From: CAWUEX02 sp963921305
Lineage (GTDB): Bacteria > Pseudomonadota > Alphaproteobacteria > Rhodospirillales > Rhodospirillaceae
Assembly (NCBI GenBank): GCA_963921305.4
Contig: CAWUEX030000002.1
Span: 992,001 to 1,056,000, forward strand
Direction: 5' to 3'
DNA length: 64,000 bases
Positions 35,839-45,044 of the stretch are shown here, piece after piece. The notes beneath the pieces are model-generated. The model saw only the letters and a program-made list of their open reading frames with translations, was not told the origin of the DNA and searched no databases. The stretch's first letter is position 1. Each line of letters begins with the position of its first letter. The position numbers were made by a program, and so were the translations under genes.

Positions 35839-37089
35839 ATGAAACGGCCCATCATTGATACATCCGGACTGCGGCGCGCGTTCGCCATCCGCAATTTCAC
35901 CCTCTACACCGCCGGCAATACGCTGTCGCTGACCGGCATGTGGGTACAGCGTCTGGCCGTGGGCTGGCTGATGTGGGAACTCACCGAGTCCGGCGCGTGG
36001 CTGGGCGCCATCGCCATCGCCGAGTTTCTGCCGATTATGCTTCTCACGCCGCTCGGCGGGGTGGTCGCCGACCGCTTCGACCGCCAACGGGTCTCGTTGA
36101 TTGCGCAAAGTTTTGCCTGTGGTCAGGCCGTGCTGCTGTGGACGCTGACGCTGGCCGAAGGCATGACCCCGGAAATTCTAGTGGCGCTGATGGCTCTAGG
36201 TGGTGTGGCCAACGCCATGAATCAGGCCGCGCGGGTGACGCTGGTCGTCAACATGGTGCCGCGCGACGTGATGTCCACCGCCATTGCGATCAACTCGATC
36301 ATCTTCAATGTGGCGCGCATTGTCGGACCAGCCGTGGCGGGTGCTCTGATCGCCTTCACCGATATCGCCTGGGCCTTCCTGTTCAATGCGATTTCCTATG
36401 CTGCGCTCATCGCCGCGCTGCTGGTGATCAAGATGCCGCGCATGCGGGACAGCGTGCCCCCCGGCGCATCGTACTTCCGCGATCTGGCCGAAGGCGCGCG
36501 CTACACATTCACGCATACGGGCGTGGCGGCGATTATTGCGTTGTCTGCCGTCAACTCTTTGTTTGCGCGGCCGTTGATCGATCTCTTGCCCGGGTTCGCC
36601 GGCGAGGTTTTCGCGGTGGGCCCGGAAGGGCTGGCGACGATGACGTCGGCGATGGGGGCTGGCGCTTTGATTGCCTCGTTCTGGCTGGCGCAACGCAGCC
36701 GTTTGCGCGGCCTGACCTCCATCGTGTTCGTCGGTGTGATGATCAACGGCGCTGCCGTGGCGCTGTTCGCCCTTTCGACAAACCTGTGGACGGGCGCGCT
36801 TTTGTTGGCCGTCTCGGGTTTCACCCAAGCCTGCGCGGGCACCGGTACGCAGACGCTGATTCAGTCCTCTGTCGAGGACCGCCTGCGGGGCCGGGTGATG
36901 AGCGTGTGGCTGGTCATCGGCCGCGGCGGGCCGGCCCTCGGCGCCATGGTGATGGGCACAATGGCCGAGGTGGTGGGATTTGGGCCGCCGATGCTGACCG
37001 GTGCTATCGTCACGTTCCTGGCGGCCACGGCGATGCTGCCGCGGCGGCGGTTCTTAGCGACGCGGCTGGAGCGCGTGGCGGCAGAGTAA
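35839..37089 (+). CDS. MFS transporter, EntS-like
   Basis: The 416-residue protein has about twelve membrane segments and resembles the EntS/MFS_3 enterobactin-exporter group: 'NFTLYTAGNTLSLTGMWVQR' at the N-terminus, motif A-like 'GGVVADRFDRQRVSL', and 'ARIVGPAVAGALIA' in helix 5. It is likely an exporter; the substrate is unknown. It is a single-gene unit, convergent with the TauD-like gene (gap of 3 bases). Confidence 0.88.
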   Translation: MKRPIIDTSGLRRAFAIRNFTLYTAGNTLSLTGMWVQRLAVGWLMWELTESGAWLGAIAIAEFLPIMLLTPLGGVVADRFDRQRVSLIAQSFACGQAVLLWTLTLAEGMTPEILVALMALGGVANAMNQAARVTLVVNMVPRDVMSTAIAINSIIFNVARIVGPAVAGALIAFTDIAWAFLFNAISYAALIAALLVIKMPRMRDSVPPGASYFRDLAEGARYTFTHTGVAAIIALSAVNSLFARPLIDLLPGFAGEVFAVGPEGLATMTSAMGAGALIASFWLAQRSRLRGLTSIVFVGVMINGAAVALFALSTNLWTGALLLAVSGFTQACAGTGTQTLIQSSVEDRLRGRVMSVWLVIGRGGPALGAMVMGTMAEVVGFGPPMLTGAIVTFLAATAMLPRRRFLATRLERVAAE

Positions 37090-37092
37090 AAT

Positions 37093-37938
37093 CTAAACAG
37101 GCTTCGTTCCGGCGACAGTGGTGCGGTGCATGTGCCGAATGTGCTCCGCCGCGTAGGGCGTGGCGTGATGCATGAGACAGCGGTTATCCCACATGACCAG
37201 ATCACCCTGCCGCCAGCGGTGACGAAAGATCACATCAGAGTCAGTCGCGTAACCGAAGAGTTCGTCCAGCAACGTGCGGCCCTCGGCCTCACCCACATCG
37301 ATAAGTGCTTCAGTAAAGCCGGGATTCACATACAGCGCCTTGCGCCCAGTTTCCGGATGGGTGCGCACAACCGGATGCACCGCACCGACCAGCTGTTTCT
37401 TTTGCTCATCCGTCAACGGTTTGCGTGCGCTGCCCTCGGTCTCCTGAATTTGAGTGTAGTTGAAACGGTGACGTGCGTTCAGGTCCGCCACTTTGTCTTT
37501 CAATTTTTGCGGCAGGTTTTCATACGCACGGTACTGATTGGCAAACATCGTATCACCGCCCTCCGGCGGCACCTCTAGGCCGTAGAGCAATGAGCCCAGG
37601 GGCGGCACGTCTTCGTAGCTGACATCCGTATGCCAGTAGCGGCCGGCGTCCTCGATGCCGACCGGTTCGCCGTGTTGGTCGCGTTTGTTGGAGATCACCA
37701 GCAACGTGTCGTACCCGGGCATCAGGTGCTGCTTGAGAATGTGGCCCTTGAGCGCCCCCCAGCGCTGCGAGAAGGCAACGTGTTGATCCGGCGTCAGACG
37801 CTGATCGCGAAACACGACAACACAGTGATCGAGAAACGCGCGACGCACGGCGGCGAAGGTTTCCGCATCGATTTCGCTGCCGCAGTCGAGACCGGCAATC
37901 TCAGCTCCGCATGGCGCGTCGAAGGGTGTGACCTGCAT
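37093..37938 (-). CDS. TauD/TfdA-family Fe(II)/2-oxoglutarate dioxygenase
   Basis: The 281-residue protein has the iron triad H103-x-D105 ('YWHTDVSYED') and H257 ('NRCLMHHATPY'), plus an Arg near the end ('HMHRTT') for 2-oxoglutarate. TauD-family enzymes hydroxylate taurine, alkyl sulfates or phenoxyacetates. The substrate here is not known. It lies 2 bases downstream of a Dpp-type permease gene, so its substrate may be what that transporter imports. Confidence 0.9.
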   Translation of the reverse strand: MQVTPFDAPCGAEIAGLDCGSEIDAETFAAVRRAFLDHCVVVFRDQRLTPDQHVAFSQRWGALKGHILKQHLMPGYDTLLVISNKRDQHGEPVGIEDAGRYWHTDVSYEDVPPLGSLLYGLEVPPEGGDTMFANQYRAYENLPQKLKDKVADLNARHRFNYTQIQETEGSARKPLTDEQKKQLVGAVHPVVRTHPETGRKALYVNPGFTEALIDVGEAEGRTLLDELFGYATDSDVIFRHRWRQGDLVMWDNRCLMHHATPYAAEHIRHMHRTTVAGTKPV

Positions 37939-37940
37939 GG

Positions 37941-38867
37941 CTACCTCAGTCGTGGATTGAGTGCGTCACGCAGCCAATCCCCGAGCAGGTTAACCGACAG
38001 GGCCAGCAGCACCAGCGCCAAAGACGGGAACAGGGTAATCCACCATTCGCCCGAAAACAGAAAATCGTTGCCGATGCGAATGAGAGTGCCCAGCGATGGC
38101 GTGGTGGCCGGCATACCGACACCAAGGAAACTGAGCGTCGCTTCGGCGATGACCGCCAGAGCGAGACCGAGGGTCGCCAGCACCAACACCGAGGTCATGA
38201 CGTTGGGCAGGATGTGGCCGAAGACAATGGCCAAAGGCGAGGCCCCGACCAGCTTGGCCTGAGCGACATAACCGGTTTGTTTCTGCACCAGGGTGGCCGA
38301 GCGCACGACACGGGCGTATTGCGGCCAATCCGCGATCCCAATCGCAAAGATCAGCATGTACAGCGCGATTTCGTCATGAACGTCCGGCGACAGCACCGCA
38401 CGCGAGAATCCGTCGACCATGAGCGCGATGAGCAGGGCGGGAATGGTGAGCTGCACATCGGCAATGCGCATGAGCACGGTTTCGACCCAACCGCCGGCAT
38501 AACCCGCGATCAACCCAACGGCAACACCGAGCACCATGGCAAAGGCGACGGCAGCCAGACCAACAGCGAGAGAGATGCGGCTGCCATAGAGAATGGCGGA
38601 CAACATGTCACGGCCTTGGTCGTCAGTGCCGAGCAAGAACGCGGGATCACCAGGAATGGGGCCAGTATCGACCCAAGCCGGCGGCAGGAAAGAGTTCATC
38701 AGTTGCAGGTTGGCGGGATCGAACGGGTCTTGCGGGGCAATCCACGGTGCCAAGGCAGCGCCAGCGAAGAAGACGAGAACGATGGCCGCTGCGCTGATCG
38801 CCAACGGACTGGACTTAAACTTAAGCCACAGCAGGGTGCGTGGCGCGGTGACGGCGGCCTCGCTCAT
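37941..38867 (-). CDS. Dpp-type ABC transporter permease (DppC-like)
   Basis: The 308-residue protein has an N-terminal helix and about five core helices with the permease loop motif 'AGYVAQAKLVGASPLAIVFG'. It has 'LLGTDDQGRDMLSAILYGSR', the DppC/OppC signature. It should form a heterodimer with the upstream DppB-like protein for uptake of oligopeptides or similar solutes. It overlaps that gene by 4 bases (ATGA). No ATPase gene is in the window. Confidence 0.92.
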   Translation of the reverse strand: MSEAAVTAPRTLLWLKFKSSPLAISAAAIVLVFFAGAALAPWIAPQDPFDPANLQLMNSFLPPAWVDTGPIPGDPAFLLGTDDQGRDMLSAILYGSRISLAVGLAAVAFAMVLGVAVGLIAGYAGGWVETVLMRIADVQLTIPALLIALMVDGFSRAVLSPDVHDEIALYMLIFAIGIADWPQYARVVRSATLVQKQTGYVAQAKLVGASPLAIVFGHILPNVMTSVLVLATLGLALAVIAEATLSFLGVGMPATTPSLGTLIRIGNDFLFSGEWWITLFPSLALVLLALSVNLLGDWLRDALNPRLR

Positions 38868-39844
38868 GGCGCGTTGTCAGTCTGAGTGCGCAAGCGGGGA
38901 TCAGCAAAAGCGTACAGAACATCGACGGCGAGATTGATGACGACGAAGACAAACGCCACCATCACTAGATAAGCGGCCATGACCGGGATGTCCGCGAACG
39001 CAACGGCCTGGATGAACAACAAACCAAGGCCCGGCCACTGGAACACGGTTTCCGTGACAATGGAAAACGCGATCAATTCACCCAGTTTCAGACCGATGAC
39101 GGTCATGACGGGCAACAATGTGTTCTTTAGAGCGTAGAGGTAATGAATGCGCGCAGCCGGCACCCCCATGGCCCGCGCCGTGCGGATGTAGTCGGAGCCG
39201 AGGACTTCGATCATCTCGGCGCGGACGAGCCGCTGTATGAAGGTCATCTGAAACAGGCCGAGTGTGATAGCCGGAAGAATCAACGCTTTGAGGCCGGACA
39301 GCGTGAGCAGACCGGTTGACCAGCCGCCGATGGAAACCGTTTCTCCACGCCCGAAAGAGGGCAGCCACCCCAGAGTGACCGAGAACAGATAGATCATGGC
39401 AATGCCGATGACGAAGGTCGGCAGCGACACTCCTACCAGAGAGAGCGTGAGAACGGTGCGGCTGAGAACACCCTCGCGGTGAATGGCGGTGTAGACCCCC
39501 ATGGGAATGCCCAGAAGCAGCGCGAACAAAGCCGAGGCAAACACCAGCTCCACTGTCGCGGGCAACCGCTCGGCGATGAGGTCGGACACGGGCCGCTGCA
39601 TGCGATAGGAGACACCGAACTCACCAGTGAGGGCGTTGCCGACAAAGCGGAGGAACTGAACCGGGGCTGGGTCGTTTAAACCAAGACGGTCGCGCAGGGC
39701 TTGGCGATCTTCGAACGAGGCTTCTTGGCCGACCAAGTTATTGACCGGATCGCCAACATAGTTGAACAGCACGAAGGCAGCGGCGGCGACCAGCACCATC
39801 ACCAGTGCGGCCTGCCCGGCCCGGCGGAGAAGAAACGCAGTCAT
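38864..39844 (-). CDS. Dpp-type ABC transporter permease (DppB-like)
   Basis: The 326-residue protein begins with a helix ('FLLRRAGQAALVMVLVAAAA'), has the DppB-typical 'LGLNDPAPVQFLRFVGNAL' periplasmic section and the 'YIRTARAMGVPAARIHYLYA' EAA-loop equivalent. The ATG at 39844 ('MTAFLLRRAG') was taken over a distant in-frame ATG at 40201 that would add 119 non-conserved residues. It is the first of a dppB-dppC-tauD unit. Confidence 0.92.
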   Translation of the reverse strand: MTAFLLRRAGQAALVMVLVAAAAFVLFNYVGDPVNNLVGQEASFEDRQALRDRLGLNDPAPVQFLRFVGNALTGEFGVSYRMQRPVSDLIAERLPATVELVFASALFALLLGIPMGVYTAIHREGVLSRTVLTLSLVGVSLPTFVIGIAMIYLFSVTLGWLPSFGRGETVSIGGWSTGLLTLSGLKALILPAITLGLFQMTFIQRLVRAEMIEVLGSDYIRTARAMGVPAARIHYLYALKNTLLPVMTVIGLKLGELIAFSIVTETVFQWPGLGLLFIQAVAFADIPVMAAYLVMVAFVFVVINLAVDVLYAFADPRLRTQTDNAP

Positions 39845-39992
39845 GACAGGGGTTGTGGCACGCCTAAGCGGCGAGTCAAGGCGCTGGCTGGATCCGCATG
39901 GTGACGCTTTGACGCGCGAAGGTGTTTTGGGGTTGTCACGGCGCGCCGTGTCCGGCTGAATATCTCTTCTTTGACTCGCGTGGGAGACGACG

Positions 39993-40667
39993 ATGATGCG
40001 CCGTTTGAGTTCTGTCTTAGCTGCCCTGACGATTGTATCGTTCGCGCAGACCGCCGCTGCGGACGGCCGCGCCACACTGTCCGCCCTATTGGATGAACTG
40101 CCGGGCGAGTTCGACAGCCTGGCGCACAAACAGGAAGACGAAGCCAAGGGCTTGCCGGAGGAATTGGTGCATGGCTGGGTGAACCGGTCGTTCACGCCCA
40201 TTTACGCGCCGGAGATCGGTACCCACGTGATTGTCGCCACCGTGCGCTACAACGGCGCGGACGGAATGTTCGACCGGGGCGAGTTCCAGGTCTGGACCCT
40301 TACTCCCAACGAAAATGGCACCGTGACCATGACGCCCCAGGGCTTTAGGGACATCGACGCCTTTCTGCCGATTTCCCGCGATGCCGCGGCCCTTTCGCGG
40401 CTGCGGCCGGACGACCTGAAACCGGGCGAAGGCGCCGCCGGCTGCCCCATCATCTGGCAATTGGAAGACGGCGTCTTGCAAGGGGCCACCGATCCGGCGA
40501 CCTGTGTGAATATGTCCTCGACCATGGGCATCCCCCTGGGCTGGGAGTGGAGCTACACCCTGAAGGACGGCACCCTTTGGCTGAATTATGCGGGCTACAA
40601 CGAGGACGGCGAGATCGTGAACGGCCGGGCCGACCAGCTGCCCTGGCGTCTTGACCGCGTGATGTAG
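39993..40667 (+). CDS. Exported CpcT/CpeT-like protein
   Basis: The 224-residue protein has a signal peptide ending near 'AQTAAADG'. Its C-terminal half carries a pattern I associate with the CpcT/CpeT (DUF1001) family: 'GCPIIWQLEDGVLQGATDP', a following Cys, then 'WEWSYTLKDGTLWLNYAGY'. CpcT was named as a chromophore lyase of cyanobacteria, but non-phototrophic bacteria carry relatives of unknown role. It faces the dppB gene divergently. Confidence 0.6.
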   Translation: MMRRLSSVLAALTIVSFAQTAAADGRATLSALLDELPGEFDSLAHKQEDEAKGLPEELVHGWVNRSFTPIYAPEIGTHVIVATVRYNGADGMFDRGEFQVWTLTPNENGTVTMTPQGFRDIDAFLPISRDAAALSRLRPDDLKPGEGAAGCPIIWQLEDGVLQGATDPATCVNMSSTMGIPLGWEWSYTLKDGTLWLNYAGYNEDGEIVNGRADQLPWRLDRVM

Positions 40668-40801
40668 CGCAGATTCAACCGCCGCACGCGGGGTCCCGTA
40701 TCCGAACGGTGGCCGTGTTGGCGAGCACAGGCCTTGAAGCCCCCAAAAGCTGTTTAGAGTTTTCCTTCCAGCCAAATCGCTGGGACGAGAGGGAGGACTC
40801 T

Positions 40802-41398
40802 ATGAACGCGTTTAAGACAACCTGTGCCGCTGCAGGGCTGGCGATCGGCTTGGCCGCCGCGCCGGCCTCGGCCCACATCATCATTGAGAACATGCAAGGC
40901 CGCGCCGGCTACAACGAAATGCTGACGTTGATCGTGCCGCACGGCTGCGGCGCCGATCCGACCACCGCCGTGCGCATGAAGGTGCCGGAAGAAATCACAT
41001 TGATCGTGCCGCATCCCGGTGATGGCTGGGACGTCGAGATCAAAAAGCGCAAGACCGACAAGCCGATGATGCGTGAAGGCCGCCCAATTACCGAAGTGGT
41101 GGATGAAATCATTTGGTCCGGACGCACGCTGCCGTCAGAGGAACTTGGACTGTTCAAGTTTATGGCCGGCCTGCCGCGCGAACCGGGCAAAGTTCTCTAC
41201 TTCAAGACCATCCAGGTGTGCGGCGACAAGGAAGACCGCTGGGTCGAAACCCACGACAACGATGACGAGTACTGGCGGGTGTGGCTCTATGAAACCCCGG
41301 CGCCCTTCGCCGTGCTGATCGAGCCTGACAAGCCGCAACTCGGTGTCGACATGCAAACGCTAGCCAAAGCGCGTGCCGAAATGGCGGGCGGACAGTAA
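40802..41398 (+). CDS. YcnI-family (DUF1775) periplasmic protein
   Basis: The 198-residue protein has a Sec signal ('AAAPASA-H') so that the mature protein starts with His25, as expected for YcnI proteins, where the N-terminal histidine binds copper in a brace-like site. The following 'IIIENMQGRAGYNEMLTLIV' and 'VPHGCGADPT' match the family. The start at 40802 follows a 'GAGGGAGGAC' ribosome site; an earlier in-frame ATG at 40709 is rejected. It converges on the dppA-like gene with a 6-base gap. Confidence 0.85.
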   Translation: MNAFKTTCAAAGLAIGLAAAPASAHIIIENMQGRAGYNEMLTLIVPHGCGADPTTAVRMKVPEEITLIVPHPGDGWDVEIKKRKTDKPMMREGRPITEVVDEIIWSGRTLPSEELGLFKFMAGLPREPGKVLYFKTIQVCGDKEDRWVETHDNDDEYWRVWLYETPAPFAVLIEPDKPQLGVDMQTLAKARAEMAGGQ

Positions 41399-41404
41399 GA
41401 CGAC

Positions 41405-42970
41405 CTACTCCGAGATCCGGGCCAGCCGGAATTGTGGCTGATTGTCCGGCTGGATGGGGAGTTGAAGGGAGTCCTTCATCGTCCAGGCTAAACCCTGGTG
41501 ATGCAGCGGAAGATAGACCTGAGCCTCTTTGAGTCTGAGCCAAGCGCGATTGATCATATCGTTGCGCTTGGCCAGGTCCGTTTCGATGGCGATGGCGTCG
41601 ATCATCTCGAACAATTCGGGATCATCCAGTCCCGTGCGATTCCAGGCGCGCTCCGGCATGGCCAGAAAATCGAGATGATAGTGGCTGTCCATGGTGCCTG
41701 AGCCCCAGCCGAGCAGATAGAAATCAGTTTCATCATTTTGAATCTTGGGAAAATGCAGCGTCTTGGTTTTGGCATCGAGGCGCACGCGCACCCCAATCCG
41801 CGCCAGCATGCCGACCACGGCCTGACAGATGGCTTCATCATTCATGTACCGGTCATTGGTACAATCCAGCGTAACCGAAAACCCATCGGCATATCCCGCT
41901 TCAGCCAGCAGCGCGCGGGCGGCCTCGGGATCAAACGGTGGCAGGGCATCGATCTCTTCGGTGTAGCCGCCAATTCCCGGTGACAACAACATCCCCGCTG
42001 GTTCGGCCAGACCGCGCATAATGCGCGCAACGATGGCGGTGCGGTCGATGGCCATGTTCATGGCCCGGCGCACGCGCAGGTCGGCAAAGGGATTCACCCC
42101 CTTTATGTCGGAGGAGCGAAGCGCCGCGCCGCCGGCATCCATGCCCATGAAAATAGCGCGCACCTCAGCCGTGGTCTGCACGCTCAAACCCGGCGTGCGG
42201 CGCACGCGGGCGAGATCCTGCACCGGGGTATCGAGCACGAAATCCAGTTCGCCGGATAACAGCGCCGCGACCCGCGTCGCCGCGTTCGCCACCGGGGTGA
42301 ACACGATGCGATCGATGTTGTGCGGGTTCGGCTCTGAGAGGCCCCACCAGTCCGGGTTCCTGACCATGACCGTGCGCACATCGGGCTCGCGCAGCTCAAG
42401 AATAAAAGGTCCGGTGCCGTTGGTGTGGCGCACCGCGTAGGTTTCTTCAGCGACGGCAGTGTCTTGAGGCTCTACCACATTGTTTGCCTCAGCCCAGGCG
42501 CGCGACATGATGAAGATGTCGGTGATTTGCTGCGGCAGGATCGGGTTCGGCCCAGACGTGTGAATCTCGACCGTGAGATCATCGATGGCCTCGGCGCGCT
42601 CCACCGTGCCGATGATGTCTTTCATGTCCGAGGTGGGTCTCAATGCTCGTTCGAAACTAAATACGACATCGTCCGCCGTAAACGGCGTGCCGTCGTGAAA
42701 GGTGACGCCGGGGCGCAGATCAAAGCGCCACACGGTAGGGTCTTCAGTGAGCCGCCACTCCAGCGCCAACCCGGGCGTCAGCGCCATGGTCTCGGCGCGA
42801 TTGACCAATGGCTCATAGATTTGCTGGGCTGTCGCCAGCGTCATGCCCTCGTTCTGGGCGTGGGGATCCAGGGTAATGGCATCGCCTTGGGATGACCAGC
42901 GCACGACGTTTTCCGCCAAGGCCGGAGGGGCGAAACACAGCAGAGAAAAAGCCAAAACAAGACCGCGCAT
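41405..42970 (-). CDS. ABC transporter substrate-binding protein, DppA/OppA type
   Basis: The 521-residue SBP_bac_5 protein has a signal peptide ending at 'APPALAENVV' and family segments 'DPHAQNEGMTLATAQQIYEP', 'WRLTEDPTVWRFDLRPGVTF', 'FTADDVVFSFERAL' and 'VRRAMNMAIDR'. It captures peptides or similar solutes for import. It lies on the minus strand like the DppB/C permeases but is separated from them by two plus-strand genes. No matching ATPases are present in the window. Confidence 0.93.
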   Translation of the reverse strand: MRGLVLAFSLLCFAPPALAENVVRWSSQGDAITLDPHAQNEGMTLATAQQIYEPLVNRAETMALTPGLALEWRLTEDPTVWRFDLRPGVTFHDGTPFTADDVVFSFERALRPTSDMKDIIGTVERAEAIDDLTVEIHTSGPNPILPQQITDIFIMSRAWAEANNVVEPQDTAVAEETYAVRHTNGTGPFILELREPDVRTVMVRNPDWWGLSEPNPHNIDRIVFTPVANAATRVAALLSGELDFVLDTPVQDLARVRRTPGLSVQTTAEVRAIFMGMDAGGAALRSSDIKGVNPFADLRVRRAMNMAIDRTAIVARIMRGLAEPAGMLLSPGIGGYTEEIDALPPFDPEAARALLAEAGYADGFSVTLDCTNDRYMNDEAICQAVVGMLARIGVRVRLDAKTKTLHFPKIQNDETDFYLLGWGSGTMDSHYHLDFLAMPERAWNRTGLDDPELFEMIDAIAIETDLAKRNDMINRAWLRLKEAQVYLPLHHQGLAWTMKDSLQLPIQPDNQPQFRLARISE

Positions 42971-43090
42971 GTACGAAACCTTAAGTGATTCGCGAAAGAT
43001 TTGGTTTGGGTGAGCGGCACGTTCGAGTCAAGGTAGAGGACTTAGCACCGCAAGGTTTACCCCTGTGATTCGGAGCATAGCGAAATCGGC

Positions 43091-44134
43091 ATGAGATTTC
43101 TCATAGGTATTGCTCTTACGTTCGCGTTCGCCGTCGGCTCGGGCGCCGCGCAGGATACCCAGCCGCGGCTCGACCTCAACGGCGGCTGGCAGGAAGCAGT
43201 GATTGTCGTCCCGGATGCCGAGCGCGCGGCAGACTTTTATCGCACCGTTGCGGGATGGACGGTCAGAAGCTCCGACGAGGTGGACCCAAGCCACATCAAC
43301 GCCTGGGGGCTACCGGAACACGCGTCAGCACGCCAAATCGTTGTCGGAAATTTGGGGGACGACACCGGGTTCGTGCGGCTGGTTCAGTTCAGCGGTGTGG
43401 AGCAAGACCAAATCCGTCCGTCGGGACGGTCTTGGGAGCCAGGCGGTCACAGCGGCATTAACATGCGCGTGCATGACATCGATGCGAAGTATCGGGCCTT
43501 TCAGGAATGGGGGTGGCACGGCTACTCGCAGCCGGTGCGCTTTGACCTCGACCGCTTTACCGTCCGAGAAGTGATGATGCAGGGGTTCGGCGGCGAGCTG
43601 ATCGCCATGATTGAACGCGTCTCACCTCCGCTAGAGGGCTGGCCGACGTTGAAAGAGTTGAGCCGCGCGTTTAACGCCTTTGCTGCTGTCGGCGACTTTG
43701 AAGCGGCCGAAGCCTTCTACAAAGATGTCCTTGGCTTTTCCGAATATCTGCGGGAGGAAGGACCGAGTGCGGTGCCCGGCGCCAACCTGTTTGGCTTGCC
43801 CCACAACTGGGTGAGTAACATGCCGCGCAAACTGGTGTGGCTGCATCCGCGCGGCGAGAATGAGGGATCGATCGCCATCCAACAGTTCTTTGAGGTTGAA
43901 GGTACGGACTTTGGGGACCGAGCCTCGCCACCGAACTTCGGCATGCTGATGTTGCGCTACCCGGTCTCCGATGCAGACGCGCGGGCAGCGGAAATTCAAT
44001 CACAGGGTTGGCGGCTGGAATTCGATCCGGTCGAGGTCGCGATGCCGCCCTATGGCAAGGTGCGGGTTTTCGCGGTGCGTGATCCGAATGGCGGCTGGCT
44101 GGAGTTTTTTGAGCCGATCAAGTCAGCCCGGTAA
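43091..44134 (+). CDS. Exported VOC-family protein, paralog 1
   Basis: The 347-residue protein starts with a signal peptide ('AFAVGSGAAQDT') followed by two glyoxalase/VOC modules (about 35-175 and 195-345). The first shows 'VVPDAERAADFYRTVAGWTV' and 'LVQFSGVEQDQIRPSGRSW'; the second 'VGDFEAAEAFYKDVLGFSEY' and the end 'MPPYGKVRVFAVRDPNGGWL'. VOC proteins are metal-dependent lyases, isomerases or dioxygenases. It is clearly related to 46096-47142. A secreted member is unusual. Confidence 0.85.
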   Translation: MRFLIGIALTFAFAVGSGAAQDTQPRLDLNGGWQEAVIVVPDAERAADFYRTVAGWTVRSSDEVDPSHINAWGLPEHASARQIVVGNLGDDTGFVRLVQFSGVEQDQIRPSGRSWEPGGHSGINMRVHDIDAKYRAFQEWGWHGYSQPVRFDLDRFTVREVMMQGFGGELIAMIERVSPPLEGWPTLKELSRAFNAFAAVGDFEAAEAFYKDVLGFSEYLREEGPSAVPGANLFGLPHNWVSNMPRKLVWLHPRGENEGSIAIQQFFEVEGTDFGDRASPPNFGMLMLRYPVSDADARAAEIQSQGWRLEFDPVEVAMPPYGKVRVFAVRDPNGGWLEFFEPIKSAR

Positions 44135-44151
44135 CCGGTAGCCGAGAAGGG

Positions 44152-45024
44152 TCAAGACCGAGATGATCTGACCTGATGTGCCGTGTTGAGCCACTCTAGA
44201 TACCGGTTCTGACTACCCGCTTGGACCGATTGGCGCTTCTCCAGAACTCTTAGAATGTGCACAGCGAGATCGACACTTGAGTAAACGTAATGTGCAATTA
44301 TGGCGAGACACTTGAGCACTTCATCAGACAAAGACTCATGCTCAATCGGGTTTCGCATATAAACCATATCGGCTTCGAGCAATTGGTTGAATGGCAGCCC
44401 TATATCGCCACCCCTTACCATAGGAGCTATCGACCATTGCTTTAGCTCGGGCATAGCGTGAGGGATAAAACCCATGGAACGCAGGTGAGTGTCAACCTCA
44501 CCAAAGGCCGGCTGCCCCTCATACAAAGGAACGAAAGATACTTCTAGTTGGACTGCCGCGCATTTGGATAGCCGCTCCTGACCGAACCTCAGCACATCGA
44601 GTTCCGCACCTTGAACATCCATCTTTAGAAACTCGATATCCGGTAAGTCCGGAATGTCGTCCAGTCGTGAGGTGTTTACTTCTATCTCTTCGATAATTGT
44701 CCCGAACTCTTCAAAACCGTTGAAAAACGCCAGCCTGCGCCGTGAAGGTCGAAACAATGAGGTCATTCCACTCCGCGCGCCCTTAGACACGAAGAGCGTT
44801 CTTCGCTCACCGCACCCTACAATGTCTTGATGTATTGTCGCGCTGTCACCATACGCAGCTTTAATACTTTGTGTGTGCCTCTGATCCGCCTCAAAAGCAT
44901 GGACATGCGCCAACCCTTGCTCCAGAAGATTCTTATAGGGGGCCTCTTTCGTTATGACAGCAGCACCTATGTCAGCGATTTGGATTTTTCCGGAAAAGCC
45001 TAGAATTTTCTCGATCGAATCCAT
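44152..45024 (-). CDS. FkbM-family methyltransferase, low GC
   Basis: The 290-residue protein has the FkbM pattern: 'LEQGLAHVHAFEADQRHTQS' around the SAM site and 'IPDLPDIEFLKMDVQGAELD', the conserved DVQGAE motif. It should methylate a sugar or lipid-linked glycan. Two sampled lines of the gene are about 40-50% GC, well below the neighbours at about 60%, suggesting recent transfer. It sits between the two exported VOC genes. Confidence 0.85.
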   Translation of the reverse strand: MDSIEKILGFSGKIQIADIGAAVITKEAPYKNLLEQGLAHVHAFEADQRHTQSIKAAYGDSATIHQDIVGCGERRTLFVSKGARSGMTSLFRPSRRRLAFFNGFEEFGTIIEEIEVNTSRLDDIPDLPDIEFLKMDVQGAELDVLRFGQERLSKCAAVQLEVSFVPLYEGQPAFGEVDTHLRSMGFIPHAMPELKQWSIAPMVRGGDIGLPFNQLLEADMVYMRNPIEHESLSDEVLKCLAIIAHYVYSSVDLAVHILRVLEKRQSVQAGSQNRYLEWLNTAHQVRSSRS

Positions 45025-45044
45025 GCTGGTGTGCCGCGCTTAGT

